Source: Streptomyces flaveolus
Lineage (GTDB): Bacteria > Actinomycetota > Actinomycetes > Streptomycetales > Streptomycetaceae
Reading direction: 5' to 3'
Assembly: GCF_000716535.1 (NCBI RefSeq)
Contig: NZ_JNWV01000032.1
Coordinates: 43,639-107,638, forward strand
Length of the DNA stretch: 64,000 nucleotides
Below the pieces are notes generated by a model. It made no database searches and had not been told where the DNA came from. It worked only from the letters and a program-made list of their open reading frames with translations. The position numbers and the translations under genes were made by a program. Shown here one piece after another: positions 45,605 through 54,597 of this stretch (position 1 is its first letter; every line of letters begins with the position of its first letter).

Positions 45605-46210
45605 ATGGACATGGACCGAGCCAGACCCCGGCTCAGCCGGCGCCGGCTGCTCAAGGGCGCGGCACTCGCCGCCGTCCCCTACGCCCTGCTTCCCGACCCG
45701 CGGGCCGGCGCGCTGAGCGCGGCCGTCGACTATCCGACCGCCGAGTGGCAGGCGGCCAGCAGTTCCAACTACACGGCGTCCGACCGCCCCGACGACTACG
45801 CCATCGACCGAGTGATCATCCACGTCACGCAGGAGACGTACACCGACACGTTGGCGATCTTCAGCAACCCGCAGAAGAAGGTCTCCGCGCACTATGTGGT
45901 CCGCTCGGCGGACGGGCACGTCGCCCAGTGCGTACACGAGGCCGACATCGCCTGGCACGCCGGCAACTGGAGCTACAACACACGCAGCATCGGCATCGAG
46001 CACGAGGGCTGGATCGACCGGCCCGCCTACTTCACCGACGCCCTCTACGAGGAGTCGGCGAAGCTCACGGCGGCGATCTGCGCCAAGTACGGCATCCCCC
46101 GGGACAGGGAGCACATCATCGGCCACTACCAGGTGCCCGGCACCGACCACACCGACCCGGGGCCGAACTGGGACTGGGTGCGGTACATCAGAATGGTCAA
46201 CTTCGCCTAG
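45605..46210 (+). CDS. Tat-exported N-acetylmuramoyl-L-alanine amidase (Amidase_2)
   Basis: 201 residues. The N-terminal RRRLLKGAALAAVPYALL is a twin-arginine signal peptide. The Amidase_2 domain has IIHVTQET, HYVVRSADGHVAQCVHEADIAWHAG, SIGIEHEGW and DHTDPGPNWDW, giving the expected zinc ligands (His, His, and the Asp/Cys position) and the catalytic Glu region. The domain is a minimal relative of the one in the large amidase at 6884-8902. It cleaves the MurNAc-L-Ala bond in cell walls. An in-frame ATG at 45611 is an alternative start. Confidence 0.93.
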   Translation: MDMDRARPRLSRRRLLKGAALAAVPYALLPDPRAGALSAAVDYPTAEWQAASSSNYTASDRPDDYAIDRVIIHVTQETYTDTLAIFSNPQKKVSAHYVVRSADGHVAQCVHEADIAWHAGNWSYNTRSIGIEHEGWIDRPAYFTDALYEESAKLTAAICAKYGIPRDREHIIGHYQVPGTDHTDPGPNWDWVRYIRMVNFA

Positions 46211-46397
46211 CCGGAGGCGAAGCCGCCGTCGCACCGGTTGTCCGCGCGAACACCCGGGGTGACGATGGTGCCAGCCGTCGTGGCGGCCTCTGTGCCACCG
46301 CCGAGACCGCCGCATCACCGCCCGGAGCCGCCGTACGCCGTATCACCATCCCGTGCCGCACCACATCGCCACCGTTCCACTGTCCGGGGAGGCCGAG

Positions 46398-47705
46398 TTG
46401 ACCGATCCGTGGGTTGCCCTGGAGCCGGGGGCCGACCCCGCCGAGCGCGTCCGGTTGCTGCGCCGGGCGCACGAGACGTTCACCACCGTGGGCACGGTGC
46501 CGCGCCCGGTGCGATCGGTGGTGGCGGAGTCGTGGCGGCGCAGCGCGCGGGCCGGTGTCGGGCCGGACGGCGCCGCCAGCGTGGAGCTGACCGACGGCGA
46601 TCTCGGCACCTACCGCGCGGAGCATCCGCTGGCCCGGGTGATGCCCCTGTTCCGGGAGTTGATGGGCACCTTCGCGGCCGACGGCGAGCATCTGCTGGCG
46701 GTGTGCGACGCGCACGGCAGGCTGCTGTGGGTGGAAGGGCACGCGGCGACCCGGCGCCGCGCGGACCGGATGAACTTCGTGCCCGGGGCCCGCTGGTCGG
46801 AGAGCGCGGTCGGCACCAACGCACCGGGCACCGCGGTCGCCGTGGACCGGCCCGTGCAGGTGTTCGCCGCCGAGCACTTCATACGGCAGGTGCAGCCGTG
46901 GACCTGCGCCGCCGCTCCGGTGCACGATCCACGCACCGGACGGGTCCTGGGGGCCGTGGACATCACCGGCGGGGACGGCCTCGCCCATCCGCACAGCCTC
47001 GGCTTCGTGCAGGCGGTGGCGCGGGCCGCGGAGGCACAGCTCGCGCTGCTCGCTCCGCCCCGCCTCGCCGAGGAGGGGCCGCTGCTGAGCGCGCTCGGCC
47101 GGGACGAGGCCGAACTCGCCCTGGACGGGCGGCGGACCAGGCTCAGCCGTCGGCACAGCGAGATCCTCGTGCTGCTGTCCCGGCACCCCGAGGGCCTGAG
47201 CGGCGACGAGCTGCTGTGCGCGCTGTACGCGGACGAGTCGGTGACCCCGGTGACGCTGCGGGCCGAGCTGGCGCGGCTGCGCAGGCTGCTGGGTCCGGGG
47301 CTGCTCGCCTCGCGGCCGTACCGGCTGACGGCCGCGGTCGAGTCGGACGCCACCGTGGTCGAACGGCGGCTGGAGACGGGTGCGCTGACCGCGGCGGTGG
47401 AGGCGTACACCGGCCCGCTGCTGCCCGGTTCCCAGGCCCCGGCGATCGTCCGGCTGCGGGAGCGGCTCGCCGGCGGGCTGCGCACGGCGCTGATCGCGCA
47501 CGGCGACCCGGACCTGCTCGCGGACTGGGCGCACGCCCCGTGGGGCGAGGACGACCTGGAGGTGTGGCGGGCGCTCGCCGCCGTACGTCCGACGGCACCG
47601 GTCCGGGCCCGGCTCACCGCGCTGGAGGCCGAACTGGTGGCGCCGGCCGGCCGGGCAGGGACGCGGACCCGCGGCGCAACGTACTTGCAACGTCCGCCTG
47701 TCTAG
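46398..47705 (+). CDS. GAF-domain transcriptional regulator
   Basis: 435 residues from a TTG at 46398 with GGGGAGG 5 nt before it; a GTG at 46353 has no ribosome site. The N-terminal part ([28 protein letters not shown]) and GAF domain ([45 protein letters not shown]) match AcoR-like regulators, but no sigma-54 ATPase follows. Instead a C-terminal winged-helix region ([19 protein letters not shown] to [13 protein letters not shown]) is present. This is the type linked to aldehyde dehydrogenase genes in Streptomyces. It sits directly upstream of that gene, with a palindrome (47676) near the junction. Confidence 0.85.
   Translation: MTDPWVALEPGADPAERVRLLRRAHETFTTVGTVPRPVRSVVAESWRRSARAGVGPDGAASVELTDGDLGTYRAEHPLARVMPLFRELMGTFAADGEHLLAVCDAHGRLLWVEGHAATRRRADRMNFVPGARWSESAVGTNAPGTAVAVDRPVQVFAAEHFIRQVQPWTCAAAPVHDPRTGRVLGAVDITGGDGLAHPHSLGFVQAVARAAEAQLALLAPPRLAEEGPLLSALGRDEAELALDGRRTRLSRRHSEILVLLSRHPEGLSGDELLCALYADESVTPVTLRAELARLRRLLGPGLLASRPYRLTAAVESDATVVERRLETGALTAAVEAYTGPLLPGSQAPAIVRLRERLAGGLRTALIAHGDPDLLADWAHAPWGEDDLEVWRALAAVRPTAPVRARLTALEAELVAPAGRAGTRTRGATYLQRPPV
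47676..47693. promoter_or_regulatory. Candidate operator of the aldehyde dehydrogenase gene
   Basis: GCAACGTACTTGCAACGT: a GCAA-N5-TTGC palindrome (47676-47688) overlapped by a direct repeat of GCAACGT at 47676-47682 and 47687-47693. It lies inside the 3' end of the regulator gene, 68 nt upstream of the dehydrogenase ATG, a good position for an activator. Confidence 0.45.
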
Positions 47706-47760
47706 CCTCGCGCCGAGAGCTGTCCAACGGCGGGCAGCGCTGCACCGGGAGGCAACCAGG

Positions 47761-49284
47761 ATGACTCGTTACGCGGCGCCGGGCACCGAAGGCGCGATCG
47801 TCTCCTACCAGGCGCGCTACGACCACTACATCGGCGGCGACTATGTGCCGCCGACGCGCGGGCAGTACTTCGAGAACCCGTCACCGGTCAACGGTCAGCC
47901 GTTCACGGAGATCGCGCGCGGTACCGAGGAGGACGTCGAGCGGGCGCTGGACGCGGCGCACGAGGCGGCGCCCGGATGGGGCCGTACGCCGGTCGCGGAG
48001 CGCTCCGACATCCTGCTGAAGATCGCCGACCGGATGGAGGCCCATCTGGAGCCGCTCGCGGTGGCCGAGAGCTGGGAGAACGGCAAGCCGGTCCGGGAGA
48101 CGCTGGCCGCCGACATCCCCCTCGCGATCGACCACTTCCGCTACTTCGCCGGGGCGATCCGGGCGCAGGAAGGTTCGCTGGGCGAACTGGACGACGACAC
48201 GGTGGCGTACCACTTCCACGAGCCGCTCGGTGTCGTCGCGCAGATCATCCCGTGGAACTTCCCGATCCTGATGGCGGCCTGGAAGCTCGCGCCGGCGCTG
48301 GCGGCGGGCAACGCGGTCGTCCTCAAGCCGGCCGAGCAGACCCCGGCCTCCATCCACTACTGGCTGAGCCTGGTCGCGGACCTGCTGCCGCCGGGCGTGC
48401 TGAACATCGTCAACGGCTTCGGCGTGGAGGCGGGCAAGCCGCTGGCGTCGAGCCCGCGGGTGGCGAAGGTCGCGTTCACCGGGGAGACCACGACCGGGCG
48501 GCTGATCATGCAGTACGCCTCGGAGAACATCAAGCCGGTGACCCTGGAACTCGGCGGGAAGTCGCCGAACATCTTCTTCGACGACGTGTGGGCGCACGAC
48601 GACGACTTCCGCGACAAGGCGCTCGAAGGCTTCACGATGTTCGCGCTCAACCAGGGCGAGGTCTGCACGTGCCCGTCCCGGGCGCTGATCCAGCGCGGCC
48701 ACTACGCGGAGTTCCTGGAGGCGGCCGTCGAGCGCACCCGCCTCATCAAGCCGGGCCACCCGCTGGACACCGACACCATGATCGGCGCGCAGGCCTCCAA
48801 CGACCAGCTGGAGAAGATCCTCTCCTACCTGGACATCGGCCGCCAGGAGGGCGCGAAGATCCTCACGGGCGGTGAACGCGTCGAACACGAGGGCGAGTTG
48901 AAGGGGGGATACTACGTCCAGCCGACCATCTTCGAGGGCGACAACCGCATGCGGATCTTCCAGGAGGAGATCTTCGGCCCGGTCGTCTCGGTTGCCTCCT
49001 TCGACGACTTCGACGACGCGATCAAAATCGCCAACGACACGCTGTACGGTCTGGGCGCGGGTGTGTGGACCCGGGACATCAACACCGCCTACCGCGCGGG
49101 CCGTGCGATCCAGGCGGGCCGTGTGTGGACCAACTGCTACCACGCCTATCCGGCGCACGCGGCGTTCGGCGGCTACAAGCAGTCGGGGATCGGCCGTGAG
49201 ACGCACAAGATGATGTTGGAGCACTACCAGCAGACGAAGAACCTCTTGGTGTCGTACTCGCCGAAGAGGCTGGGCTTCTTCTAG
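47761..49284 (+). CDS. NAD(P)-dependent aldehyde dehydrogenase
   Basis: 507 residues. Features: [21 protein letters not shown] at the start, the Rossmann/oxyanion [36 protein letters not shown] (general base Glu263), and the active-site thiol in [13 protein letters not shown] (Cys302 by this numbering, the classical position). GPVVSVASF and the C-terminal [11 protein letters not shown] are also present. It oxidises an aldehyde, probably acetaldehyde or a larger one, to the acid; close relatives are AldB/ExaC-type. Located 55 nt after its likely regulator. Confidence 0.96.
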   Translation: MTRYAAPGTEGAIVSYQARYDHYIGGDYVPPTRGQYFENPSPVNGQPFTEIARGTEEDVERALDAAHEAAPGWGRTPVAERSDILLKIADRMEAHLEPLAVAESWENGKPVRETLAADIPLAIDHFRYFAGAIRAQEGSLGELDDDTVAYHFHEPLGVVAQIIPWNFPILMAAWKLAPALAAGNAVVLKPAEQTPASIHYWLSLVADLLPPGVLNIVNGFGVEAGKPLASSPRVAKVAFTGETTTGRLIMQYASENIKPVTLELGGKSPNIFFDDVWAHDDDFRDKALEGFTMFALNQGEVCTCPSRALIQRGHYAEFLEAAVERTRLIKPGHPLDTDTMIGAQASNDQLEKILSYLDIGRQEGAKILTGGERVEHEGELKGGYYVQPTIFEGDNRMRIFQEEIFGPVVSVASFDDFDDAIKIANDTLYGLGAGVWTRDINTAYRAGRAIQAGRVWTNCYHAYPAHAAFGGYKQSGIGRETHKMMLEHYQQTKNLLVSYSPKRLGFF

Positions 49285-49292
49285 CCGCCCAA

Positions 49293-49336
49293 GACAGGGC
49301 GCCTGACCAGGACGAACTCCTGGCAGGCGCCCCGTC
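49293..49336 (+). terminator. Strong terminator hairpin after the aldehyde dehydrogenase gene
   Basis: GGGCGCCTG (49297-49305) pairs with CAGGCGCCC (49324-49332), and inside it CCAGGA pairs with TCCTGG around a 5-nt loop, with a single bulged A. A short GTCTTCT tract follows. One of the best hairpins in the window. Confidence 0.8.
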
Positions 49337-49578
49337 TTCTCCTACCGGTATCCCAGCTCTGCCCAGCAGTTCTCTGGGCGTATCCGGGCCGAGCCCGGGC
49401 CGACGCACCCTCCGCCGAGTCCTCGCCGCGAGCCACCGCCGCATGGACTTCTCACGCCCTGCGCGCACACTCGGCCGGGTCGACTCCTGGGAGCAGCCAG
49501 GAGAAGAGATGCCCGCATGGCGCAGGTCGTGCGACCGCCGGGCTGGATCGAGGGCAAGCTCGCCCGCTCGGTCGTTCC
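49337..49578. other. Gap after the terminator, no gene assigned
   Basis: About 240 bp with short frames on both strands but no start, ribosome site or family signal I can defend. It lies between a strong terminator and the end of a convergent gene. Confidence 0.4.
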
Positions 49579-49923
49579 TCAGCCCAGTGACAGGTCGCCC
49601 TGATCGTCCTTGATCTTCACCTTGACCCAGGCGTGGCCGCTGCTGCCGACGCCGACGACGTTGCACTCGAACTCCCGGCCCGCCTCGACGGGGATGGAAG
49701 CGGGGCAGGTGACGTCGTCGATGGTCGGGGGCTTGTCGAAGGCGTCGTCGGATTCGACGTGGTTGAGCACGGCCCGCGCCAGCGCGTCCTGATCCAGAAC
49801 GCGCTGCGGCTGCACGGCGGGGCTCCCGGCCAACAGCATGATGGTGAAAGTGAGCGCACAACAGGCGATCACGGCCAGGGAAAGCGCGATGACGGTACGG
49901 GCGAAGCTGCGTTGATCAGTCAC
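49579..49923 (-). CDS. DUF4333 domain-containing membrane or secreted protein
   Basis: 114 residues from a GTG at 49923 (VTDQRSFART). One membrane helix at about 8-33 (IALSLAVIACCALTFTIMLL) anchors it. The external part has VLDQDALARAVLNHV, then DVTCPASIPVEAGREFECNVV, with two cysteines flanking a loop, and ends in WVKVKIKDDQGDLSLG. The Cys-xx-Ser/Ile-Pro pattern is diagnostic of DUF4333. Function unknown; common in actinobacteria as lipoproteins or anchored proteins. A TTG start 36 nt upstream is possible but weak. Confidence 0.8.
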   Translation of the reverse strand: MTDQRSFARTVIALSLAVIACCALTFTIMLLAGSPAVQPQRVLDQDALARAVLNHVESDDAFDKPPTIDDVTCPASIPVEAGREFECNVVGVGSSGHAWVKVKIKDDQGDLSLG

Positions 49924-50283
49924 GAGGACAGTCCTATCCGGCTGTCCGTGCTCATACAACCCGTGTGGTGACGGAAGTCGTTCTGAGAAGTGGGGTAGGG
50001 CGTCTCTTCTTGGCTATCCAAGTCACGATTTCTTCACCGGAGCCGCTCTTTGCTCCCGATGACGCGAATATTGCAGCCATAGACCCGGAAACTGCTGCAA
50101 TCCCTGGCGGATGACATGTGCTGACGGGCGTAAAGAACTCCAGGTCGGCCTCGACGCCGCGATCGCCGAGCTCACCGGCCTCAGCCGGGCACCAGCCGAC
50201 GGCCGACAGTGGACCACACCTGGTCGATCTCGGTTTGCCCGTCTTCATCGATTCCACTCCACCATTCCGGACGAAGCAGAACC
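49924..50283. other. Unassigned gap with possible fragments
   Basis: 360 bp. A reverse-strand frame just upstream of the methyltransferase end reads like a truncated tail (LRPEWWSGIDEDGQTEIDQV and a few more residues to a stop), but with lower GC bias than real genes here. I cannot assign it. No promoter or hairpin stands out. Confidence 0.3.
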
Positions 50284-50943
50284 TCATGACCGTTCGGGTT
50301 TATGGGCAAGAAAGGTGGCGAAAGTCCTCTCAGCCTCTCCCCCGGGCTCCTCCACCAGACGTGCGGTGAGGACGAGCCCGGCCTGCTTCAGGAGTTCGGC
50401 AATCCGATCAGGTGGCAGCAGGTAGGACTCGTAAGACACAGGATGACCGCCGTATGCCTGTGTGGGACGTAGATGCTGGCCGGCCCCTACATGGCCGGCC
50501 AGCATCAAACAGCCGCCTGGCGCGAGAGTGCGGTGGAACTCGCCGAACACCACGGGCAGCAACGTCGGTGGGGTGTGGTGGGTGGAGTAGTACGCGAGGA
50601 TGCCGCCGAGGCTGTCGTTCTCGATCGGGAGCGAGGTCATCGAGCCGACGCTGAAGCGCAGGTTGGGGTGGGCGCTACGGGCCAGCTCGATCATGGCGGG
50701 CGACAAGTCCATGCCGAACACAGGCACTTGCCGCTCGGCAAGGTAGGCCGTGACCTTGCCGGGCCCACATCCCAGGTCGGCAACGGGCCCGAGGCCGGCC
50801 GTCCGGACCACCTCGGCGAAGACGTTCAGCATCCCTCGCGACAGGGGATCCAACTCCGCCGGGGACTTGACCTGTTCGAAGTAGTCGGAGGCGACGGTGT
50901 CGTACGACTCCCGGACGGCGGCGAGGTAGGAGAAGTCAGGCAT
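50284..50943 (-). CDS. Class I SAM-dependent methyltransferase
   Basis: 219 residues from the ATG at 50943 (MPDFSYLAAVRESYDTVASD). Motif I is PVADLGCGPGKVTAYL, post-I is FGMDLSPAMIELAR, then FSVGSMTSLPIENDSLGGIL and LAPGGCLMLAGHVG. The N-terminus and the GGHPVSYESYLLPPDRIAELL segment match a Streptomyces type 11/25 methyltransferase subgroup. Substrate unknown. The gene is in a region poor in intact genes and close to an IS remnant. Confidence 0.9.
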   Translation of the reverse strand: MPDFSYLAAVRESYDTVASDYFEQVKSPAELDPLSRGMLNVFAEVVRTAGLGPVADLGCGPGKVTAYLAERQVPVFGMDLSPAMIELARSAHPNLRFSVGSMTSLPIENDSLGGILAYYSTHHTPPTLLPVVFGEFHRTLAPGGCLMLAGHVGAGQHLRPTQAYGGHPVSYESYLLPPDRIAELLKQAGLVLTARLVEEPGGEAERTFATFLAHKPERS

Positions 50944-51196
50944 GCGGGCGACTCTAGTGAGGGCCCGCAGCCCAAGAACCTTCGAAGGTCCAGGAGCGCT
51001 GGGCGAGTTGACGCCCCATGACGTGCACCCGCTTGTGCTGCCGCCCGGCAAGCACGCATGAGCGTAGGTGTCCCGGCCCGAAACCAGCGGCTCGCATGCC
51101 AGCATGGGTCCGTCCGTGCACGGAAGGCGGGTGACCAAGTGGTCGCCGGAGCACGCGACCTGGCAAGGGCGTCGCCCACGGGGAGAGGAACGACTG

Positions 51197-51571
51197 ATGG
51201 CCGGTTACCAGTGCGGGTCGTGCTCGTATGGCAGCGACGATCTCGATGAGCTTCAACAGCACTCGCACGAGACGGGCCACGTCGGCACCCGGAAGAATGA
51301 TGCCGAGCCGGCCGAAGGCAAGTTCGGCAAGGCCAGGGCCGCGGCCAAGGCCGGCGCGAAAGTTCTGGCCGTCGCCGCCGTCGTCGGGTTCTCCGCGTGG
51401 AAGTACAAGGCACTCCAGTCCATGGCGGCAGGACTGGTTGTGCAGTTGGCGGAATCGGCGACGGAGAACGCGGCCCTGAAGTCGGAGAACGAGCACCTGA
51501 AGTCGGAGAACGACTACTTGAGGTCAGCCACCGGTGCAGGCAAAACACTCAATGGCTTTCGCGGCCTCTGA
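51197..51571 (+). CDS. Small zinc-finger/membrane/coiled-coil protein
   Basis: 124 residues from the ATG at 51197 with GGGAGAGG upstream; an earlier opening at 51068 lacks support. Order: a C2H2-like finger YQCGSCSYGSDDLDELQQHS followed by HETGH (Cys6/Cys9 and His22 or 24/His28), a basic linker, one hydrophobic helix at about 57-76 (VLAVAAVVGFSAW), and a C-terminal heptad repeat LKSENEH-LKSENDY. The heptad looks like a short coiled coil for dimerisation. Not recognised as a named family. The finger would be cytoplasmic if the helix crosses the membrane once. Confidence 0.7.
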   Translation: MAGYQCGSCSYGSDDLDELQQHSHETGHVGTRKNDAEPAEGKFGKARAAAKAGAKVLAVAAVVGFSAWKYKALQSMAAGLVVQLAESATENAALKSENEHLKSENDYLRSATGAGKTLNGFRGL

Positions 51572-51704
51572 GCGGAGGCGCATCAGGGGCAGCGGGCTCC
51601 GCTCCGACCGGTTCATCACGAACGTCACTCGACCATCACGGCGCCACGCTTCCATCAACTCACTCGACGGCCCCCAGCCGCTGTCTGCCGGCATCCGCGT
51701 CTCA

Positions 51705-52165
51705 TCACAGCACCTCGTCCCCCAGTCGTCGTGCGAGCTGCCTCCCATGCTTGTGGCCGGCGAAAGCAGAGTCGACGGTGATGTCTGGCCCGGGTGGGGA
51801 CGTCGCAGACCGAGGTGGCCGTCCTCCAGGAGGACCTCCACGTCGGGAAAGTCTCCGGAATCAGAGGGCGATGCCCTCGTCGCGTGCTACGGCCGCATCA
51901 TGCATCCGCCGCCGCAGTCCGCCACGTGCCGGGATCTCCGTGGCGCCCGGGCGGAGCTCGCCGCGCTCGGCCCGGGCGTAACCGAACACGTCCACCGGCG
52001 TCCTCAGGCGCAGACCGGGCTGGTCGGGGACGGCGCGAGCCCGCTGGGCCCAGGAGGGCGCGTGTCTCTCCGACGGCTCGGTTGATGGTGGAACGGTCGA
52101 CACCGAACGGCGCTGGTGGCCACGCTCATCCATCTCCGGGCACGACCTGCCGCACTCGGTGCGGG
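51705..52165 (-). pseudogene. Broken and rearranged IS5-family transposase
   Basis: Several blocks of a DDE transposase of the Streptomyces IS5 type are legible in different frames on the reverse strand, in family order: FGVDRSTINRAVGETRALLG (from 52112), RLRTPVDVFGYARAERGELR, RMHDAAVARDEGIAL ending in a stop, FPDVEVLLEDGHLGLRRPHPGQ and DITVDSAFAGHKHGRQLARR to a TGA at 51705. The block normally preceding FGVDRST (LVATLIHLR then HDLPHSV) lies next to it, at 52113-52165, but on the forward strand. So the remnant carries frameshifts, a stop, a deletion and an inversion. No terminal repeats were found. Confidence 0.8.
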
Positions 52166-52285
52166 AGCCTGCCATCCCGCGAAGCCCCTCCGCCCGAAGG
52201 GGCCGCTCCCATGAACGCCGTCCGGCCGGCCCGAGGGCGACCGGATACAGTGCGGGAGACGGCAGCCTGGTCAGGGAGGGGTAGC

Positions 52286-53506
52286 GTGACCGACACCAGC
52301 AACACCCGGCCCGCCGAGGGTGAAGCGCAAGCGCCGCGGCAGAGCCGGCTGCACCGCCTGATGCGCTACATCCCCCTGATCGCCCCCGTCCTGCTGTGGG
52401 CCGTGCCCTGCGGGGTGCTCCTGTACACCGGCCAGCACTGGCCGCTGCCCGTCACGCTGCTCGGCACCGCCCTGTTCTTCCTCGGACTCATCGGTATGCC
52501 GCTCGCGATGGTGCGCGGCCACGGCCGGCGCCAGCAGGACTGGGCGGCGATCATCGGTGACACCCTGCTGGGCACCAGCTGGGTCCTGTTCACCTGGTCC
52601 GTTCTGCTCGGCGTCCTGTTGCGGCTCGCCCTGACCGTGGCCGGGGTCGGCGAGAGCCAGGACCGGGCCCGCATCGTCACTTGGGCCGTCCTCGCCGTCA
52701 CCGCCGTACTGCTCGGCTGGGGGTACGCCGAGGCCCGCCGCGTACCGCGCGTGCGCCGACTCGACGTACCACTCCCGCGACTCGGTGCCGGGCTGGACGG
52801 CATTCGCGTCGTCCTCATCACCGACACCCACTACGGGCCACTCGATCGCGCTCGCTGGTCGGCACGGGTGTGCGAGACGGTGAACGGCCTGGAAGCCGAC
52901 CTGGTCTGCCACACCGGCGACATCGCGGACGGCACGGCCGAACGCCGCCGCGCCCAGGCCGTCCCACTCGGTACCGTGCGGGCCACCCGGGCCCGTGTGT
53001 ACGTCACCGGCAACCACGAGTACTACAGCGAGGCCCAGGGCTGGGTCGACCTGATGGACGAGCTGGGCTGGGAGCCGCTGCGCAACCGCCATCTGCTGAT
53101 CGAACGCGGTGGCGACACCCTCGTGGTCGCCGGCGTGGACGACGTCACCGCCGAGTCCTCCGGCCTGGCAGGCCACCGCGCCCACCTCGCCGGAGCCCTG
53201 AACGGCGCCGACCCCGACCTGCCCGTCCTGCTCCTGGCCCACCAGCCCAAGTTCGTCGACCGGGCGGCAGCCGCCGGCATCGACCTCCAGCTCTCCGGCC
53301 ACACCCACGGCGGCCAGATCTGGCCCTTCCACCACCTGGTCCGCATCGACCAGCCCGTCCTCGCCGGCCTCAGCCGGCACGGCACCCGCACCCTCCTGTA
53401 CACCAGCCGCGGCACCGGCTTCTGGGGCCCGCCGTTCCGCGTCTTCGCCCCCAGCGAGATCACCTTGCTCGTGCTCCGCTCCCCGCATCTGCCCGCCTCG
53501 CCGTAG
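52286..53506 (+). CDS. Membrane-anchored metallophosphoesterase, YkuE-like
   Basis: 406 residues from a GTG at 52286 with GGGAGGGG upstream; a longer frame to 51794 crosses the IS remnant. Four membrane helices fill the first 150 residues. The calcineurin-like domain follows, with all metal motifs: TDTHYG (DxH), TGDIADG (GD), TGNHEYY (GNHE), LLAHQP and SGHTHGGQ (GHTH). The catalytic domain should face outside, as in YkuE. Members hydrolyse phosphoesters, for example lipid-linked or nucleotide substrates. Confidence 0.93.
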   Translation: MTDTSNTRPAEGEAQAPRQSRLHRLMRYIPLIAPVLLWAVPCGVLLYTGQHWPLPVTLLGTALFFLGLIGMPLAMVRGHGRRQQDWAAIIGDTLLGTSWVLFTWSVLLGVLLRLALTVAGVGESQDRARIVTWAVLAVTAVLLGWGYAEARRVPRVRRLDVPLPRLGAGLDGIRVVLITDTHYGPLDRARWSARVCETVNGLEADLVCHTGDIADGTAERRRAQAVPLGTVRATRARVYVTGNHEYYSEAQGWVDLMDELGWEPLRNRHLLIERGGDTLVVAGVDDVTAESSGLAGHRAHLAGALNGADPDLPVLLLAHQPKFVDRAAAAGIDLQLSGHTHGGQIWPFHHLVRIDQPVLAGLSRHGTRTLLYTSRGTGFWGPPFRVFAPSEITLLVLRSPHLPASP

Positions 53507-53590
53507 ACGGGACGCGACAACACCTCCGCTTGTCGGACAAGGGCGCCCTTCCGCACGTCGGCCCGTCGATACGCAGCTCACCCCCGGCGC

Positions 53591-53620
53591 TTGACCTTGC
53601 CCCTCGGGGCAAGGTTTAGC
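53591..53620 (+). promoter_or_regulatory. MerR-type promoter with dyad in the spacer
   Basis: TTGACC (53591-53596) and TTTAGC (53615-53620) are separated by 18 bp (19 if TTAGCG is the -10), the long spacing used by MerR activators. The spacer contains a near-perfect dyad CCTTGCCCC-TC-GGGGCAAGG (53595-53614). It lies 22 nt upstream of the MerR gene's ATG, so autoregulation is likely. Confidence 0.75.
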
Positions 53621-53641
53621 GTGAGCGGCGAGGTGAACGGC

Positions 53642-54595
53642 ATGAAGATCAGTGAGCTTGCCCGTCGGGCCGGCGTGACGACGAAAGCGGTGCGGTACTA
53701 CGAAGCGCTGGGCCTGCTCGAGCCCGAGCGACTCGCCAACGGCTACCGCACCTACACCGAGGACGACGTACGCCTCGTCCGGGAGATCAGAGCCCTCCAC
53801 CGGCTGGGCATCCCCGTCGAGCGCACCCGCCCGTTCCTGGAGTGCCTGGCCGCCGGGAGCGCGCACGCCGACGACTGCCCCGCCTCGCTGGCCACCTACC
53901 GGGAGGCCATCGACGAGCTCACCGAGCGCATCGAGGCCCTGACCGCCCGCCGTACGGCCTTGATCGCCAATCTGCGGGTGGCGGCCCACCGGGGCAGCAG
54001 GGTCGTACTCCAGGAGGCCGGACCGGCGGACGCGGGCTACCTGGTGCTGCCCGCGGACCTGCCCGTACCGGGGGACGACGGTGCCGCCGCCCACCTCCCC
54101 GGCACGGCGGTGCCGCCGCTCACCCTCCATGACACGGCGGGCAGACCGGTCCGCCTGGACGCGCTCGGTCCACGCCGGACGGTGACCTACGTCTACCCCC
54201 TCACCGGCCGCCCCGGCACCGACCTGCCGGAGGGCTGGAACTCCATCCCCGGCGCCCGCGGCTGCACGCCCGAGTCGTGCGGCTTCCGCGATCACTTCCA
54301 GGATCTCCTGGAGGCCGGGGCCGGCCGCGTGTACGGGCTGTCCAGTCAGGACACCGACTACCAGAGGGAGGTCGTGGAACGGCTCGGCCTGCCCTTCGAC
54401 ATGCTCTCCGACCCTGCGCTCGGCCTCGCCGCCGCCCTCGGCCTGCCCACCTTCGAGGCCGGCGGGATGCGACTGTTCAAGCGCCTCACGCTCGTCGTCC
54501 GCGACGGCGTGATCGAGCACGCCTTCTACCCGATCTTCCCCCCGGACGCCCACGCACAGCAGGTGCTGGCGTGGCTGCGCGAGAACCCCTTGTGA
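53642..54595 (+). CDS. MerR regulator fused to a peroxiredoxin/redoxin domain
   Basis: 317 residues from the ATG at 53642 with GAGGTGA upstream. Residues 1-75 are a MerR HTH (ISELARRAGVTTKAVRYYEALGLL and GYRTYTEDDVRLVREIRAL). A coiled coil with ERIEALTARR follows, then a redoxin domain from about 160: VPPLTLHDTAGRPVRLDAL, TYVYPLTGRPG, and the PrxQ/BCP-like active site GCTPESCGFRDHF with Cys-x4-Cys. FDMLSDPALGLAAALGLPTF is typical of AhpC/TSA proteins. A thiol-based sensor that both detects peroxide and controls transcription is the likely design. The next gene overlaps or abuts the stop. Confidence 0.92.
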   Translation: MKISELARRAGVTTKAVRYYEALGLLEPERLANGYRTYTEDDVRLVREIRALHRLGIPVERTRPFLECLAAGSAHADDCPASLATYREAIDELTERIEALTARRTALIANLRVAAHRGSRVVLQEAGPADAGYLVLPADLPVPGDDGAAAHLPGTAVPPLTLHDTAGRPVRLDALGPRRTVTYVYPLTGRPGTDLPEGWNSIPGARGCTPESCGFRDHFQDLLEAGAGRVYGLSSQDTDYQREVVERLGLPFDMLSDPALGLAAALGLPTFEAGGMRLFKRLTLVVRDGVIEHAFYPIFPPDAHAQQVLAWLRENPL

Positions 54596-54597
54596 GG

